The notes below the pieces were generated by a model, which had not been told where the DNA came from, ran no database searches, and worked only from the letters and a program-made list of their open reading frames with translations. The position numbers and the translations under genes are program-made. Below, piece after piece: positions 22,150-31,639 of a stretch of DNA of 64,000 nt (the stretch's first letter is position 1; each line of letters opens with the position of its first letter). The stretch covers positions 5,001,723-5,065,722 of the forward strand of contig OY744616.1 in NCBI GenBank assembly GCA_963556255.1, in the 5' to 3' direction. The DNA is from Allolobophora icterica. Taxonomy: Eukaryota > Annelida > Clitellata > Crassiclitellata > Lumbricidae.

Positions 22150-22350
22150 AAATTTTAACGACGTCTTGTGGCTGCAATGGTTGTTAACGTCTTCAAAACA
22201 AATAATTTGTATATGGGCTCATTTTCTTGATTGCTGATGATTTGTTCGAGGTCGTCAGTGATTTGTATGCATACATTTCAAATTCTGTTGGGTTCGTGGT
22301 GTAAATAGAGAAAAATCAGTCGAAAGAAATTCTGTTATTCGGTAGATGGC
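22150..22350 (+). repeat. Second copy of the 19350 segment
   Basis: Direct orientation, 2.8 kb from the first. Both carry a module B fragment at the left end. Confidence 0.65.
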
Positions 22351-22515
22351 CAAGTCATTTGAAACGATTGTTGTCGAGTAGTGGTAATCTATTGTTTAAC
22401 AAACATCTCAGAGCTAAAATGCCCTTCTGCGTTTATTGCCATTTAATTTCCTAGCTTACACCCATACACAAACGTTTGCCCCGCTGACATAGTCAATTAT
22501 CCAAAACGCGCTTAG

Positions 22516-22551
22516 TATATATAGCTCTGTTTGAATCCATTTTAAAGGTGT
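22516..22551 (-). promoter_or_regulatory. PSE/TATA unit
   Basis: ACACCTTTAAAATG, TATATATA at 28 bp. Confidence 0.8.
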
Positions 22552-22587
22552 CTTAAACTGGGATTCCGTTGTGCTGTTTTCAACGGT

Positions 22588-22680
22588 AGTTTCTATTTAA
22601 GGACGCTGTGCCATGCATGATAAAGATTACCATCGTCGCCCTCCTCCTTTTTTTAGGCTTGGGACTGCACCGCAAAATAA
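22588..22680 (-). repeat. Module C repeat (partial)
   Basis: Minus strand: gcagtcccaagcctaaaa, ggaggagggcgacgatggta, ggcacagcgtccttaaatag. The hairpin end is lost. Confidence 0.65.
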
Positions 22681-22689
22681 ATCCGATAA

Positions 22690-23095
22690 AGGGTGTCATA
22701 CAAATGACTCGATTATCAGGCAAAAAATTGGTACATCGGTGTAGGCTGGGAAATGAAATGACAAGTCCTGCGGTGTCCTTGGCCCAGTTCTTAGACCCTG
22801 GCAATCGTCAATTCCCAGTTTATGCTCCTAAATTACGCTGTACACCGACCCAATCCGATTCAACCTGACCCAGTTATTCGCGTCGCGTACGGTTGGAAAA
22901 GTCTCTGAATTTGTTTAAGCGCTTGTCAGTAATCGGATAGGCCCTACCCAAAGTGCTTAGCTTTAGGGTAGCGCTTTAGAAATGTTTAGTTAATGATTAC
23001 AATTAAGCTAGATAATTTAATTGTTATCGGTCAAATATACTTCGAGAGAGATCATGCATGTAAGCAATTCGCAAGATGTTCAACGATGGATAACA
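22690..23095. other. No gene seen
   Basis: A short gcgctttagaaatgtttag retroelement-end fragment lies at 22970; otherwise unique. Confidence 0.4.
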
Positions 23096-23109
23096 TAAAA
23101 TCTATTTAG

Positions 23110-23145
23110 ACACCTTAAAAACATTAGCAACATATTTAATATATA
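23110..23145 (+). promoter_or_regulatory. PSE/TATA unit
   Basis: ACACCTTAAAAACA, AATATATA at 28 bp. Confidence 0.7.
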
Positions 23146-23254
23146 CGTTTGGCTGGCATCGATGTTTATTGCTAGTGTCACTCATATAACCTTAGCAACC
23201 CATTTGAATAAGCTGGTGTCCTAAGCTTAGGCTATACCTATCTAGATCAGAAGT

Positions 23255-23485
23255 ATAATTAATTAGCTACTGAAATTTGCTAATCGATTAGAATCAAAAT
23301 TAGCTACTGAAATTTGCTAATCGATTAGGATTCAAATTAGCTACTGAAATTTGCTAATCGATTAGAAATAGAATTAGCTACTAAAATTTGCTAATCAATT
23401 AGAAATAGAGTTAGCTACTGAAATTTGCTAATCGATTAGGATTAGTTACTGAACTTTGCTAATCGATTAGAAGTAGAATTATCAG
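23255..23485 (+). repeat. Tandem minisatellite, about 38-bp unit with TAATCGATTAG
   Basis: Six diverged units of (a)ttagctactgaaatttgc + taatcgattag. Each unit carries the palindrome TAATCGATTA. Confidence 0.85.
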
Positions 23486-23499
23486 CAGATGGTCAGTTA

Positions 23500-23945
23500 G
23501 CAATAGCATTTAGATTTCGATGATTCATATATTTTCTTCTTGAATTTGTCAAATTTTGATAAAAAGCACAGCACGTTACTACAGTTAGTTACTGTAGTCT
23601 GTAATAGTACCTAAAGCAGCACAACTGCTATATCAGAATAGTCGACGAACCAGCAAGTAACAACACAACACATCAGTCCATAAACTAATACACACTGCTG
23701 TTTTATAACCATAAACAGATAATTTAAACAGTCTTCAAACTCATTAATGAACTCGTTCTTAACGCAATATAAAAAATCTAATCGATCAGCTAATCATTTT
23801 ACGATTAGAACTAGTTAAGAATTGCTGATCAGATATAATTTGAATTAGGATCAGACGATAACTAATCGATTAGAATTAGCTGCTTGTCTAATCGATTTGC
23901 TAATAAACTAAAATCTAATCGATTAGTTACCCATCTCTGGTTCAG
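23500..23945 (+). repeat. Dispersed element sharing sequence with 43190-43450 (inverted)
   Basis: tgaatttgtcaaattt, aaaagcacagca, aaagcagcacaactgctat and gtcagaa...gtccacaaaccagcaa-like stretches align with the reverse complement of 43300-43440. A third scrap lies at 43780-43810. 23770-23930 carries more TAATCGATTAG motifs. No coding frame. Probably a non-autonomous DNA element whose ends I cannot define. Confidence 0.6.
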
Positions 23946-24078
23946 ATGAGATTAGAATAGGTAAGAATAGATTAGATAAGATTAATGGAGCTCTGATTCC
24001 TTCCATTGCACGCACAAAGTGTCGCCCTCTATGGTCGAATTTCTGCTACAGAGTCACGTGATTTATTCAGATCCAATA

Positions 24079-24133
24079 GACCGGAAGTATAATATCGCTG
24101 TCCTCATACTCACAATTCATCCAACTTCCGGTC
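24079..24133. promoter_or_regulatory. Inverted pair of ETS-type sites
   Basis: GACCGGAAGT (24079-24088) and its exact complement ACTTCCGGTC (24124-24133), 35 bp apart. A CACGTG E-box lies at about 24055. This resembles ETS/GABP sites of metazoan housekeeping promoters; no gene is seen on either side. Confidence 0.4.
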
Positions 24134-24391
24134 TGCCAGAAGAGCCGCCGGCGAGGGAAAGGCTGAGGGATTGAGGGCGGTGGTCAGAAGCACCAGTTAA
24201 TTGATGGACGGAGTGGCGGAAGTGGCAGGCGGACGAAATCAGACGAAAAGACAAAGGAATGAAAAAGTAGACATTGGAACGACAACAGAATCTCAGAAGC
24301 AGAGATTAAACTCCGTTGGAAACTATTAACATGTTACATGCATGTATGTATGTCGGGCATGATAACCGATGGGTTCGAGCGCTCGTCTTAC

Positions 24392-24427
24392 ACACCTTTA
24401 AAACGATGCCAACAGATGCTATATAAG
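24392..24427 (+). promoter_or_regulatory. PSE/TATA unit, near consensus
   Basis: ACACCTTTAAAACG, TATATAAG at 28 bp; upstream gggttcgagcgctcgtctta. Module C follows at 24478, and a T5 run at 24474-24478 would be a possible Pol III stop about 50 bp after the TATA. Confidence 0.85.
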
Positions 24428-24477
24428 GATAACTTCGCCGAAGATTTGCTTGCCTCCTTTAAATCCAGGCTTTGTTT

Positions 24478-24565
24478 TTGGCAGCGCTAGTCCCAAGCCT
24501 GCATAAATGAGGAGGGCGACGCTAATGATCTTTGTTATCGCACAGTGCCGTTAAACAGAAACTAC
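24478..24565 (+). repeat. Module C repeat
   Basis: ggcagcgctagtcccaagcc, gaggagggcgacgctaatga, cacagtgccgttaaacagaa, actac. The 5' hairpin arm is missing. Confidence 0.75.
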
Positions 24566-24627
24566 GACTACTGCTCCTAACCTATTTGCTTGAACTCTGT
24601 AATGACTGTATTATCACAAAACAATTT

Positions 24628-24775
24628 TCTGTCGACGTCAACGGTTGCCTTAAGATGTCGCTAAACTCTAGATCGATCCATGTTCGTACTCAGGCAGTGC
24701 CAGTCACAAGCCCAGGGAAACGAGGAGGGCGACGCTAACGGTCTTTGTTGTGAAACAGCAACTAACCAACCAACT
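24628..24775 (+). repeat. Module B followed by module C
   Basis: Module B (gtcgacgtcaacggttgcct, taagatgtcgctaaactc) at 24631-24670 runs into module C (actcaggcagtgccagtcac, gaggagggcgacgctaacgg) to 24765. It shows that the two modules can be neighbours in one strand. Confidence 0.75.
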
Positions 24776-24811
24776 ATATATGGATGGTACACGATAGGTG
24801 ATTAATACAGA

Positions 24812-24813
24812 GC

Positions 24814-24878
<65 letters not shown>

Positions 24879-24900
24879 GTCTGTCTGTCTGTCTGTCTCC
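24812..24900. repeat. (CTGT)n microsatellite
   Basis: About 85 bp with one CTAT unit. Confidence 0.95.
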
Positions 24901-24907
24901 CTCTCTT

Positions 24908-24960
24908 TCGACTTCAACGGCCTTTGTTGCTCTAAGATGCTGTTAAACTCTGGATCCACC
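24908..24960 (+). repeat. Module B repeat
   Basis: cgacttcaacggcctttgtt, gctctaagatgctgttaaac. Confidence 0.75.
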
Positions 24961-25024
24961 CACCCATCCACGATAGCCGATTGTAGGACACAGTAGCCGA
25001 TTTAGCTAGAGCAGTAAACCTCAG

Positions 25025-25060
25025 ACACCTTTAAAACCTTGTCAACCGATGATATATAAG
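25025..25060 (+). promoter_or_regulatory. PSE/TATA unit, near consensus
   Basis: ACACCTTTAAAACC, then gtcaaccgatg, TATATAAG at 28 bp, then tacggg. Upstream cacagtagccgatttagcta resembles the SINE head. Confidence 0.85.
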
Positions 25061-25159
25061 TACGGGTGCGATTGCCGTTTAGTGTTAAGACACGCCGATC
25101 TCCTCAAATTCATTATGCCACACGAAATGGTGAGAATAATGCAAGCTAATTCCTGCAAT

Positions 25160-25325
25160 AAGACGATTGGTTTGTAAAGCAGAGATTGCGGGTTCGATCC
25201 TCCTTACCCGAGACTGCTGCTGTGTAGGGACCTTAAGGAAGTCCTTCACTCACAGTTGCTCAGAGCCATTGGCTGATCCTTGGTCATTACATATTAGCGC
25301 TTAATAAATGCATACTAATAATATA
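25160..25325 (+). mobile_element. tRNA-derived SINE (family A)
   Basis: Head acgattggtttgtaaagcag, B-box-like gggttcgatcc at 25190-25200, body gtgtagggaccttaaggaag, end gcgcttaataaatgcat. Confidence 0.85.
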
Positions 25326-25439
25326 AGCATGCATATTTATAATATATACGTGTATGTATACATAGCACAAAGGCCTACATGTGCCTGTAGAATTAGACAT
25401 AAATGCTAAATATAGTATATGTATAGCTACATATGCACG

Positions 25440-25546
<107 letters not shown>

Positions 25547-25739
25547 TTTATTCTTTAATTAAGCGCCTGCAAACACACTACGCTGTACATGTACATGTTA
25601 TGCGATAAATCTTAACTACTAACAGAACAGACAGCCTGCAATACACGGCGCAAATTGCAGCCTACAAAGCATGTCCGCCTATGGGACTCGATCTCTGTAC
25701 CTCTCGCACTCTACGCCAGCTGTTATCCAATGCGCTATC

Positions 25740-25820
25740 GGGCCCCCATTAGCGTCGCCCTCCTCCTTTCCCTGGGCTTGGGACTGCACTGCCTGAGTAC
25801 GAACATGGATCGTGTAATTA
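25740..25820 (-). repeat. Module C repeat (partial)
   Basis: Minus strand: ctcaggcagtgcagtcccaa, gaaaggaggagggcgacgct. Confidence 0.65.
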
Positions 25821-25855
25821 AAACCATACAAATGAAATGGGTATATATTCAGACG

Positions 25856-25893
<38 letters not shown>

Positions 25894-26163
25894 TATATTT
25901 AAACGTTGTATTTAAACGCAAAGAATGGTGTCGTGGCCTCTCTCTCTAACGCAGCGTTAAGCTGCAAGATAGGACTGGAATTTATAGTCAGGCAACACAA
26001 GCAACTGCATTCGAACAATAAATAAAAGCCTCTGTAATTATATTTCAGCAATATTATACAAATATAAATGAACGGGTTATTTCTGTAATACTGTGCATAT
26101 AATGTAGTTTACATTTGTATATTTTATTTCATTAACATTTTATGCGTAACTATTGAGTTACCG

Positions 26164-26199
26164 ACACCTTTATTTTTTAACTGTAATAACATATAGGTT
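26164..26199 (+). promoter_or_regulatory. PSE/TATA unit (diverged)
   Basis: ACACCTTTATTTTT, TATAGGTT at 28 bp. Confidence 0.5.
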
Positions 26200-26261
26200 T
26201 CATAATTTATGATCACATCTGTTCAGGAAGAGCTGTAATAAGCCAAAAATTTCTGTCTACG

Positions 26262-26312
26262 TCAGTTTTTTTTGCTATAAGATGTGGTAAACTCTGGATC
26301 CATCCATCCATG
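26262..26312 (+). repeat. Module B repeat
   Basis: gtctacgtcagttttttttg, ctataagatgtggtaaactc, then tggatccatccatcc. Confidence 0.65.
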
Positions 26313-26368
26313 TGAGTAATAGGGTACATGGTCAAAACCGACTATGAGAACTGTTCAAAAATAACTGC

Positions 26369-26404
26369 ATACCTCTTTTAGGTGGCGTATTCGTCGTATA
26401 AGAG
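26369..26404 (+). promoter_or_regulatory. PSE/TATA unit, variant subfamily
   Basis: ATACCTCTTTTAGG, TATAAGAG at 28 bp, followed by AAAG. Preceded by gagaactgttcaaaaataac, shared with the other variant copies. Confidence 0.65.
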
Positions 26405-26499
26405 AAAGATGAAAGCGCAGTCGCGTATTAAAGTGGCAGATTTGCATTGCGATTGTAATTAGTAGCTTCTACTGTGCCAATTTCTAATGCACTAGTCAC

Positions 26500-26680
26500 C
26501 AACCGATGGCACGTCAAAATGAAGTCGTAATCAGGTCAATATCCAGAAGATGAGTCCGTAAGACAGAGAGTCAGCCTATGATGGATAAGCATTTTGAAAG
26601 AGGTAAGTTTTAAGTAGAGAACGAAATGACACAAGCGACTGAGCAGAGTGCACAGACACAGGGAGAGAGTTCTAAAAAGT
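26500..26680 (+). repeat. Second copy of the 9300/9725 repeat
   Basis: Direct orientation; it contains both halves that are separated in the 9-kb copy. Confidence 0.6.
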
Positions 26681-26711
26681 TGGTCCAGGTGAGACCTTTC
26701 AAAATAATTCC

Positions 26712-26746
26712 ACACCTCTTTTAATTTTGTATATACGCTATAAGAG
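26712..26746 (+). promoter_or_regulatory. PSE/TATA unit, variant subfamily
   Basis: ACACCTCTTTTAAT, TATAAGAG at 27 bp, then AAAGC; upstream aaaataattcc. Confidence 0.65.
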
Positions 26747-26814
26747 AAAGCAGACGATCGCTCCTGTATTAAGTTTTTTTTAGCTACTACAGTTTACCAT
26801 ACGAACGGTGAGAA

Positions 26815-26890
26815 CTGCTCAGAATAATTTCTGTTGACGTCAAAGGTCTTTGTTGCCACAAAATGTCGTTAAACTCTGCATCCATATATG
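26815..26890 (+). repeat. Module B with 5' extension
   Basis: catacgaacggtgagaactg, then gttgacgtcaaaggtctttg, ttgccacaaaatgtcgttaa. The extension is the same sequence that precedes the variant PSE copies. Confidence 0.7.
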
Positions 26891-27071
26891 TAATGCATTA
26901 GCTCAACCGCGAAGACGGAAGAAAACAGGAAGGGAGTAAGGGAAAAGCCAAAAGAACGAAGAAAGCAGACGAAAGAAGCCAAAAAAAACCATAAGGGGAA
27001 TTTATAGCAAAAACCATATAAATAACGTTCTAGATTAAATTATCAAACGGCATAATGCATAAATTGTATCA

Positions 27072-27515
27072 TGCTAAACGAACTTAGTACTTAGTCCCTC
27101 CCATGCATTTCTGCACATCGAGCAACACATCTTCTCCATTCGTCTCGGTCCATTGCAAGTATTTTAGCCTCGTCCCGCGACATCTCCTGTCGTCTTAAGT
27201 CGTCTCTGATTGTCTCCGGTCAGTTCTTCCGTGGTCTTCCTCTTTTCCGTTTCCCCTCAGGGATCCAGCTAATCACCTGGTTTGCTCTTCTATACGTGTC
27301 CATACGAATCACATGCCCCATCAACTTTAATCTTCTCTTTCTGATAGTGTTCTCTGCACCCTCTTCTCCCGAGCACTACCTTATAGTTTTATCTGGTACT
27401 TTATCGCGCCATGAAACATGAAGAATTCTCATCAACCACTTATGGGTTGAGTCTTTTTTGTCTGCAACCGTCATCGGCCAGGTCTCAGCTCCGTACAGCG
27501 GCGTGCTCAACACTA
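27072..27515 (-). pseudogene. RTE-like LINE C-terminal relic
   Basis: Minus-strand conceptual translation gives LYGAETWPMTVADKK at the right end, then WLMRILHVSWRDKV, RKRRLKLMGHVIRMDTYRRA and, with breaks, KRKRGRPRKN, ending MSRDEAKILAMDRDEWRRCV. This order is the usual C-terminus of RTE-type and related retrotransposon RTs. Stops and frameshifts make it dead. There is no catalytic RT motif in the fragment. Confidence 0.75.
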
Positions 27516-27660
27516 TGGCATCTTGCCCTGTCTCCTCTCCAGTTCCGTAGACGCCTGAAAACTTTCCTTTTTGTCGGTGCTGGCATTTATGCCGGTTGAA
27601 AGCGCCGCTGATCTGAGTGGCGTTTTAAAAGTTTTCGATTACTATTACAATTACAATTAC
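27516..27660 (+). mobile_element. LINE 3' end (CR1/L2-group)
   Basis: Encodes PLQFRRRLKTFLFVGAGIYAG and ends gagtggcgttttaaaagttttcg plus (ATTACA)n. The 3' terminus matches the element ending at 16070. Confidence 0.8.
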
Positions 27661-27768
27661 CACCTTGTCACAATTGCTGACCGCTGTTATCAAGCGACCT
27701 AGGTAATATAATACGGCCACAGACCCAACTTTTCCCAAACCAACGGTAGAACTGGGTTAAATAATTCC

Positions 27769-27805
27769 ACACCTCTTTTAAGAGCAATTACTCACCCTAT
27801 AAGAA
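27769..27805 (+). promoter_or_regulatory. PSE/TATA unit, variant subfamily
   Basis: ACACCTCTTTTAAG, TATAAGAA at 29 bp; upstream aacggtagaactgg...ataattcc. Confidence 0.65.
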
Positions 27806-28069
27806 AAACGCAGACGAACGTTATTAATTATATGTGTGTGGTTTGGCATTGGACCTACAAAATAAAGTTAATACATTCAACTTGAATTTCTGTTCGAAAT
27901 GTTTGAAACAAACACAAATGATTCTTGCAATGTATAGGCCTACCTTGCTTGTAAATAAAACTGAGACTCGAATATGTTAGCTACCTGAACAGTGTGAAGA
28001 GAAATCATGTTAGCTACCTGTATAGTTTAATGTGGGTGCTGTTTGTAAAATTGCTAATGTAAGATGTTT

Positions 28070-28225
28070 GATATGACGTCAGCGGCCGATATTTCCATAA
28101 GATGTTAAACTGTTGATAATAAAAAGTACTGTAAGTTATATTAAAATGAACTCAAATACATCGAAAACTTTAAAGACCTCAACGACCTTTGTAGCTATAA
28201 AATATCGTTAAACACTGGAATACAT
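28070..28225 (+). repeat. Two module B repeats
   Basis: 28075-28110 (gacgtcagcggccgatattt, ccataagatgttaaac) and 28183-28222 (ctcaacgacctttgtagcta, taaaatatcgttaaacac). Confidence 0.65.
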
Positions 28226-28254
28226 GCATACGTCCTGTATTAGATATAGGGCCT

Positions 28255-28350
28255 ACAAACGGTGAGAACTGTTCAATATAAATTATGTCCACGTCAACGG
28301 CCCTTGTTTCCATAGATGTCGTTGAACTCTGGATCCATCCATCCGTCCTG
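28255..28350 (+). repeat. Module B with 5' extension
   Basis: acaaacggtgagaactgttc, then gtccacgtcaacggcccttg, tttccatagatgtcgttgaa, ctctggatccatccatcc. Confidence 0.75.
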
Positions 28351-28428
28351 TATTATATTTGGTTGTAAAACACTAGCGGATACATCATTTATGCCATACG
28401 AACGGTTACAACTGTTCCAAATAATTCC

Positions 28429-28464
28429 ACACCTCTTTTAAGGATGACATTTGCCCTATAAGAA
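28429..28464 (+). promoter_or_regulatory. PSE/TATA unit, variant subfamily
   Basis: ACACCTCTTTTAAG, TATAAGAA at 28 bp. Preceded by gccatacgaacggttacaac, the same extension found before module B, so extension plus PSE and extension plus B are interchangeable arrangements. Confidence 0.7.
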
Positions 28465-28579
28465 AAAGCCATACCGACGCCCAATTATTAACTCATTCTG
28501 TGTCAAAGGTAGAGCTGTATTATGTATTACGCCGGAATTTATTCTCCAGATCAACGGTCTTTCTTGCCATAAGATAGCT

Positions 28580-28695
28580 AGTAGTAGTGGTTTCAGTACG
28601 ACACTGTGTGATAACGAAGATTATTAGCGTCGCCCTCCTCCTTTAACCAGGCTTGGGACTGGCACTGACAGAGTACCTGCAGTGGCGTAGTTGCT
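28580..28695 (-). repeat. Module C repeat
   Basis: Minus strand: gccactgcaggtactctgtc, agtgccagtcccaagcctgg, aaaggaggagggcgacgcta, cacacagtgtcgt. CACTG and CAGTG arms remain. Confidence 0.75.
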
Positions 28696-28699
28696 CTGC

Positions 28700-29150
28700 A
28701 ATCAGTTTCTCACAGATACAGTTGTAGCTTTCCACGGGCCAATCGCAGCCAAGCAGAATTATTTAAAAATCCCCGGTTTAATAATGGACCAAACATCCTT
28801 GCTCTTCCACCGTCTGAGTCTCCCTACAATTCCCAACCGTCTTGGCCTCTGCATAGACTTCTAGATAAACATAGATTTTCTCTAATCCCACGTGATCGCC
28901 GAATATGGATCAGGCCGCAGTGCATGCCGGGCGTTCCGCTCAGCCAATCACGAAAGGCCCTGACTGCGATTGGGGTACGTCGGAAAAAAAGAAGCACTAT
29001 ATATTTTCCAAGATTCGACGCATGCGTGTTTTTCCATCAACGGTTCCAATACCGGAAGGAATCAGTCGCCATTTTGAATAAATTGTTTCAAATTTCTACT
29101 TCTCTATTGCAACATGGCCGCATTTATCTTCATAGATCGATAATTTCCTT
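28700..29150. other. No gene seen
   Basis: Unique-looking, moderate GC. No module or coding domain recognised. Confidence 0.4.
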
Positions 29151-29164
29151 AGTATTGAAATGTG

Positions 29165-29395
29165 GCAGCAGACCAAAATACTTCACAAAGCAGTACCATA
29201 GCAGTTCAATACAAAAAGTACATTACAAAATAGTACAGAATAACGGAAACCAGTACCATAAAAAGCAGTTCAGTACAAAAAGTACAATACAACACAAAGT
29301 AGTACCATAAAATGCAGTTCAATACAAAAGATACAATGCAAAAACGTACAATACAGTGAAGTACTATAACGTACAATTGAAATTTCATAGCGTGC
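29165..29395. repeat. Degenerate minisatellite around caGTACaaaa
   Basis: About 230 bp of loosely periodic cagtaccataaa / cagttcaatacaaaaagtac units; GTAC recurs about twelve times. Confidence 0.7.
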
Positions 29396-29569
29396 CTTGA
29401 AAATGCTTCTCAAACTCTTTGATGTGTTATTGCTTTAATGGGCTTATCGTCGAGCGTGGCTTTTCAACATCAGCTTTCATAATTATACATGACATTACAT
29501 ATTAAAATGTGGATTTCGTAACATTGTCACGGTTTATTACAAACAAGGCGGTGCTCGATACTAGTCGAT

Positions 29570-29800
29570 AGTGCAGTGGTTATGGTGCTGGACTGTCAAT
29601 CGAGAGGTCGAGGTTCAAATGCCCGCCAAGATAGATATTTGGTTCGAGATTTCTGCTCCATCTGTGCCCCTAACCAACTCAGATGTACACTGACCGTACA
29701 CTGTCGTTGGGAAGATCATAGGCCGAGGCTAAGAAAATGAAGTCGCTAACACTTAATGCCCATGGCTGCTTCAGGGCTAGGTTAAGGGACAGCTCTGCCA
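29570..29800 (+). mobile_element. tRNA-derived SINE (family B)
   Basis: Head gtgcagtggttatggtgctg, B-box-like aggttcaaatgc at 29609-29620, body ttctgctccatctgtgcccc, gccgaggctaagaaaatgaa. Confidence 0.85.
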
Positions 29801-29829
29801 GAATTGTTGGAAATCTCATCGTGCCTTCT

Positions 29830-30110
29830 CATGCATCGGACCGTCCTCCCGATCCAGCAAATATCTATTAGTAAATGATACTAAGGGGGCTGCATATATT
29901 GTATGTTGATTAACACCATGTTACTTTATACAGAGCCAGATCATTTTCTCGTCAGACAACCTATCCAGTGGCAGCTGAAGACTTATATAGCTCATTTACA
30001 GGAAACTTCATAACGACACCTTTGAGCAATATCATAGCATCTCATATCTTAATATCTTAGGTTTTTATACATTATATAAGAATATTACTTAGAATATAAT
30101 GTATTATATA
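29830..30110. other. No feature recognised
   Basis: AT-rich; gacacctttgagc at 30015 has no TATA at the expected distance. Confidence 0.4.
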
Positions 30111-30164
30111 TTTGTGTGTGAGTGTGCGTGCGCAAGTGCGTGTGCACCGAATCCGACATCATTA

Positions 30165-30345
30165 TTATTATCCGAGAGGTCCCATCTTTCCACCTACGGT
30201 TGTGCGTCGCTATAGTCTAAGACCGAGGCCACATGATTTCTCTCTGGATGACAGAAACTTTATCTCTAGGGTCCTATCAAAAAAAAACTCAGTAGCTATG
30301 CCAACAATGTTGTCCCTTGCTGGACCAGTTTCTCAGTTAAATTGA
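30165..30345 (+). pseudogene. LINE C-terminal fragment
   Basis: Frame gives YSLRPRPHDFSLDDRNFISRVLSKK, the C-terminal signature of the Jockey/CR1-like LINE type also present at 5.9 kb. No upstream RT. Confidence 0.65.
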
Positions 30346-30503
30346 TTTTTAGTTCACAGGCTCTACTCGTATTAGGCTTATTGTAATGGATTGCGGTGCG
30401 CCAACGCACTGTTTGGAAATAAACAAATATATGTAGATACATCGGGGCAAAAAATAGTAATTACAATGCACATAATGTTATTAAATAGTAATAATAATAA
30501 TTA

Positions 30504-30505
<2 letters not shown>

Positions 30506-30602
<97 letters not shown>

Positions 30603-30603
30603 C

Positions 30604-30648
<45 letters not shown>

Positions 30649-30650
30649 TG
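30506..30650. repeat. (TAG)n microsatellite
   Basis: About 145 bp with one CAG unit, then (TTG)n. Confidence 0.95.
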
Positions 30651-30729
30651 TTGTTGTTGTAGTATAATTCTTACAGTAATAAATAATAAAGGGACTCCTT
30701 TCCAGAGCTGCATTCTCCCTTGGCTCATG

Positions 30730-31100
30730 TAAAATCCCTTTTCGCGTGGATCTGATATTCTGAACTGGATTATATAATTCGAAGACACCATCAACATTTA
30801 TTGTCCGGCGTACCGGGCGAAAATCTCCTGGGAAAAACTTGGCAGTATTATATTGCTGTTTGTTGTGGCGAAGCCTGAGCCGAAATATCTGTCAGTCTTT
30901 CTAGTCCGTCAGATAGGATTATGGTTCGCTATTCTCTGCAGGAGAATGATTTTCATATTATCTCGACCTCCGTGTAATCGATTCCTCCAGCTTTGTCAGG
31001 AAAATCCGCAGATGTGGTTGTGGTAAAATATAAACCACTGGTGATATAGGTTGAAATACGAGTGATGTGAGTTGAAGTGCAATTTAAAATACATTTACAG
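30730..31100. other. No feature recognised
   Basis: Unique-looking; no module, no domain. Confidence 0.35.
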
Positions 31101-31615
31101 TACCACTGTATATTTATGCAAGTATGTATATATGCATATGCTTATGTATGTAATCCTATGTATGTATGTATTGTTTGTGTAGAATTAGAAATACCAAGGG
31201 CATATTTATAAATATACCGTTGAAATATGTATCCAGTTATGTGCATGGAGGTATGCATCAATATATATATGGATATGTGAAAGTATGTACGTAAGTATGC
31301 ATGTATCTGTATATATATATATGTATGTATGTGTGCATGTATGTATGTGTGCATGCATGTGCATGCATTTGTATGTATCTATGCATATGTGTATGCATGT
31401 GTGCATTTATGTAACTTATGTATGCATGTGCATGTATGTATTATTATGTGTATGTATGTAATGTATGCATTTGCTATGTATGTACATGTATGTATGTATG
31501 CATATGTATGCATTTGTATGTATCTATGTATGTGTGTATGTATGTGTGCATTTATGTAACTTATGTATGTATGTGCATGTATGTATATTATGTGTGCGTA
31601 TATATGTATGCATAT
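31100..31615. repeat. Degenerate (TATG/TGCA)n
   Basis: About 500 bp of imperfect TGTATG/TGCATG. An internal direct repeat (gtgcatttatgtaacttatg) occurs at about 31400 and 31547. Confidence 0.85.
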
Positions 31616-31639
31616 TCGAGTGCCTCCAAACGACAGCAC

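Noticed and set aside
23255..23485. CRISPR-like spaced repeats
   Set aside because: Units are contiguous and diverged with no unique spacers, in a eukaryotic repeat context.
30016..30051. PSE-like ACACCTTTGAGC
   Set aside because: Right half of the box absent; no TATA at 28 bp (ATATCTTA).
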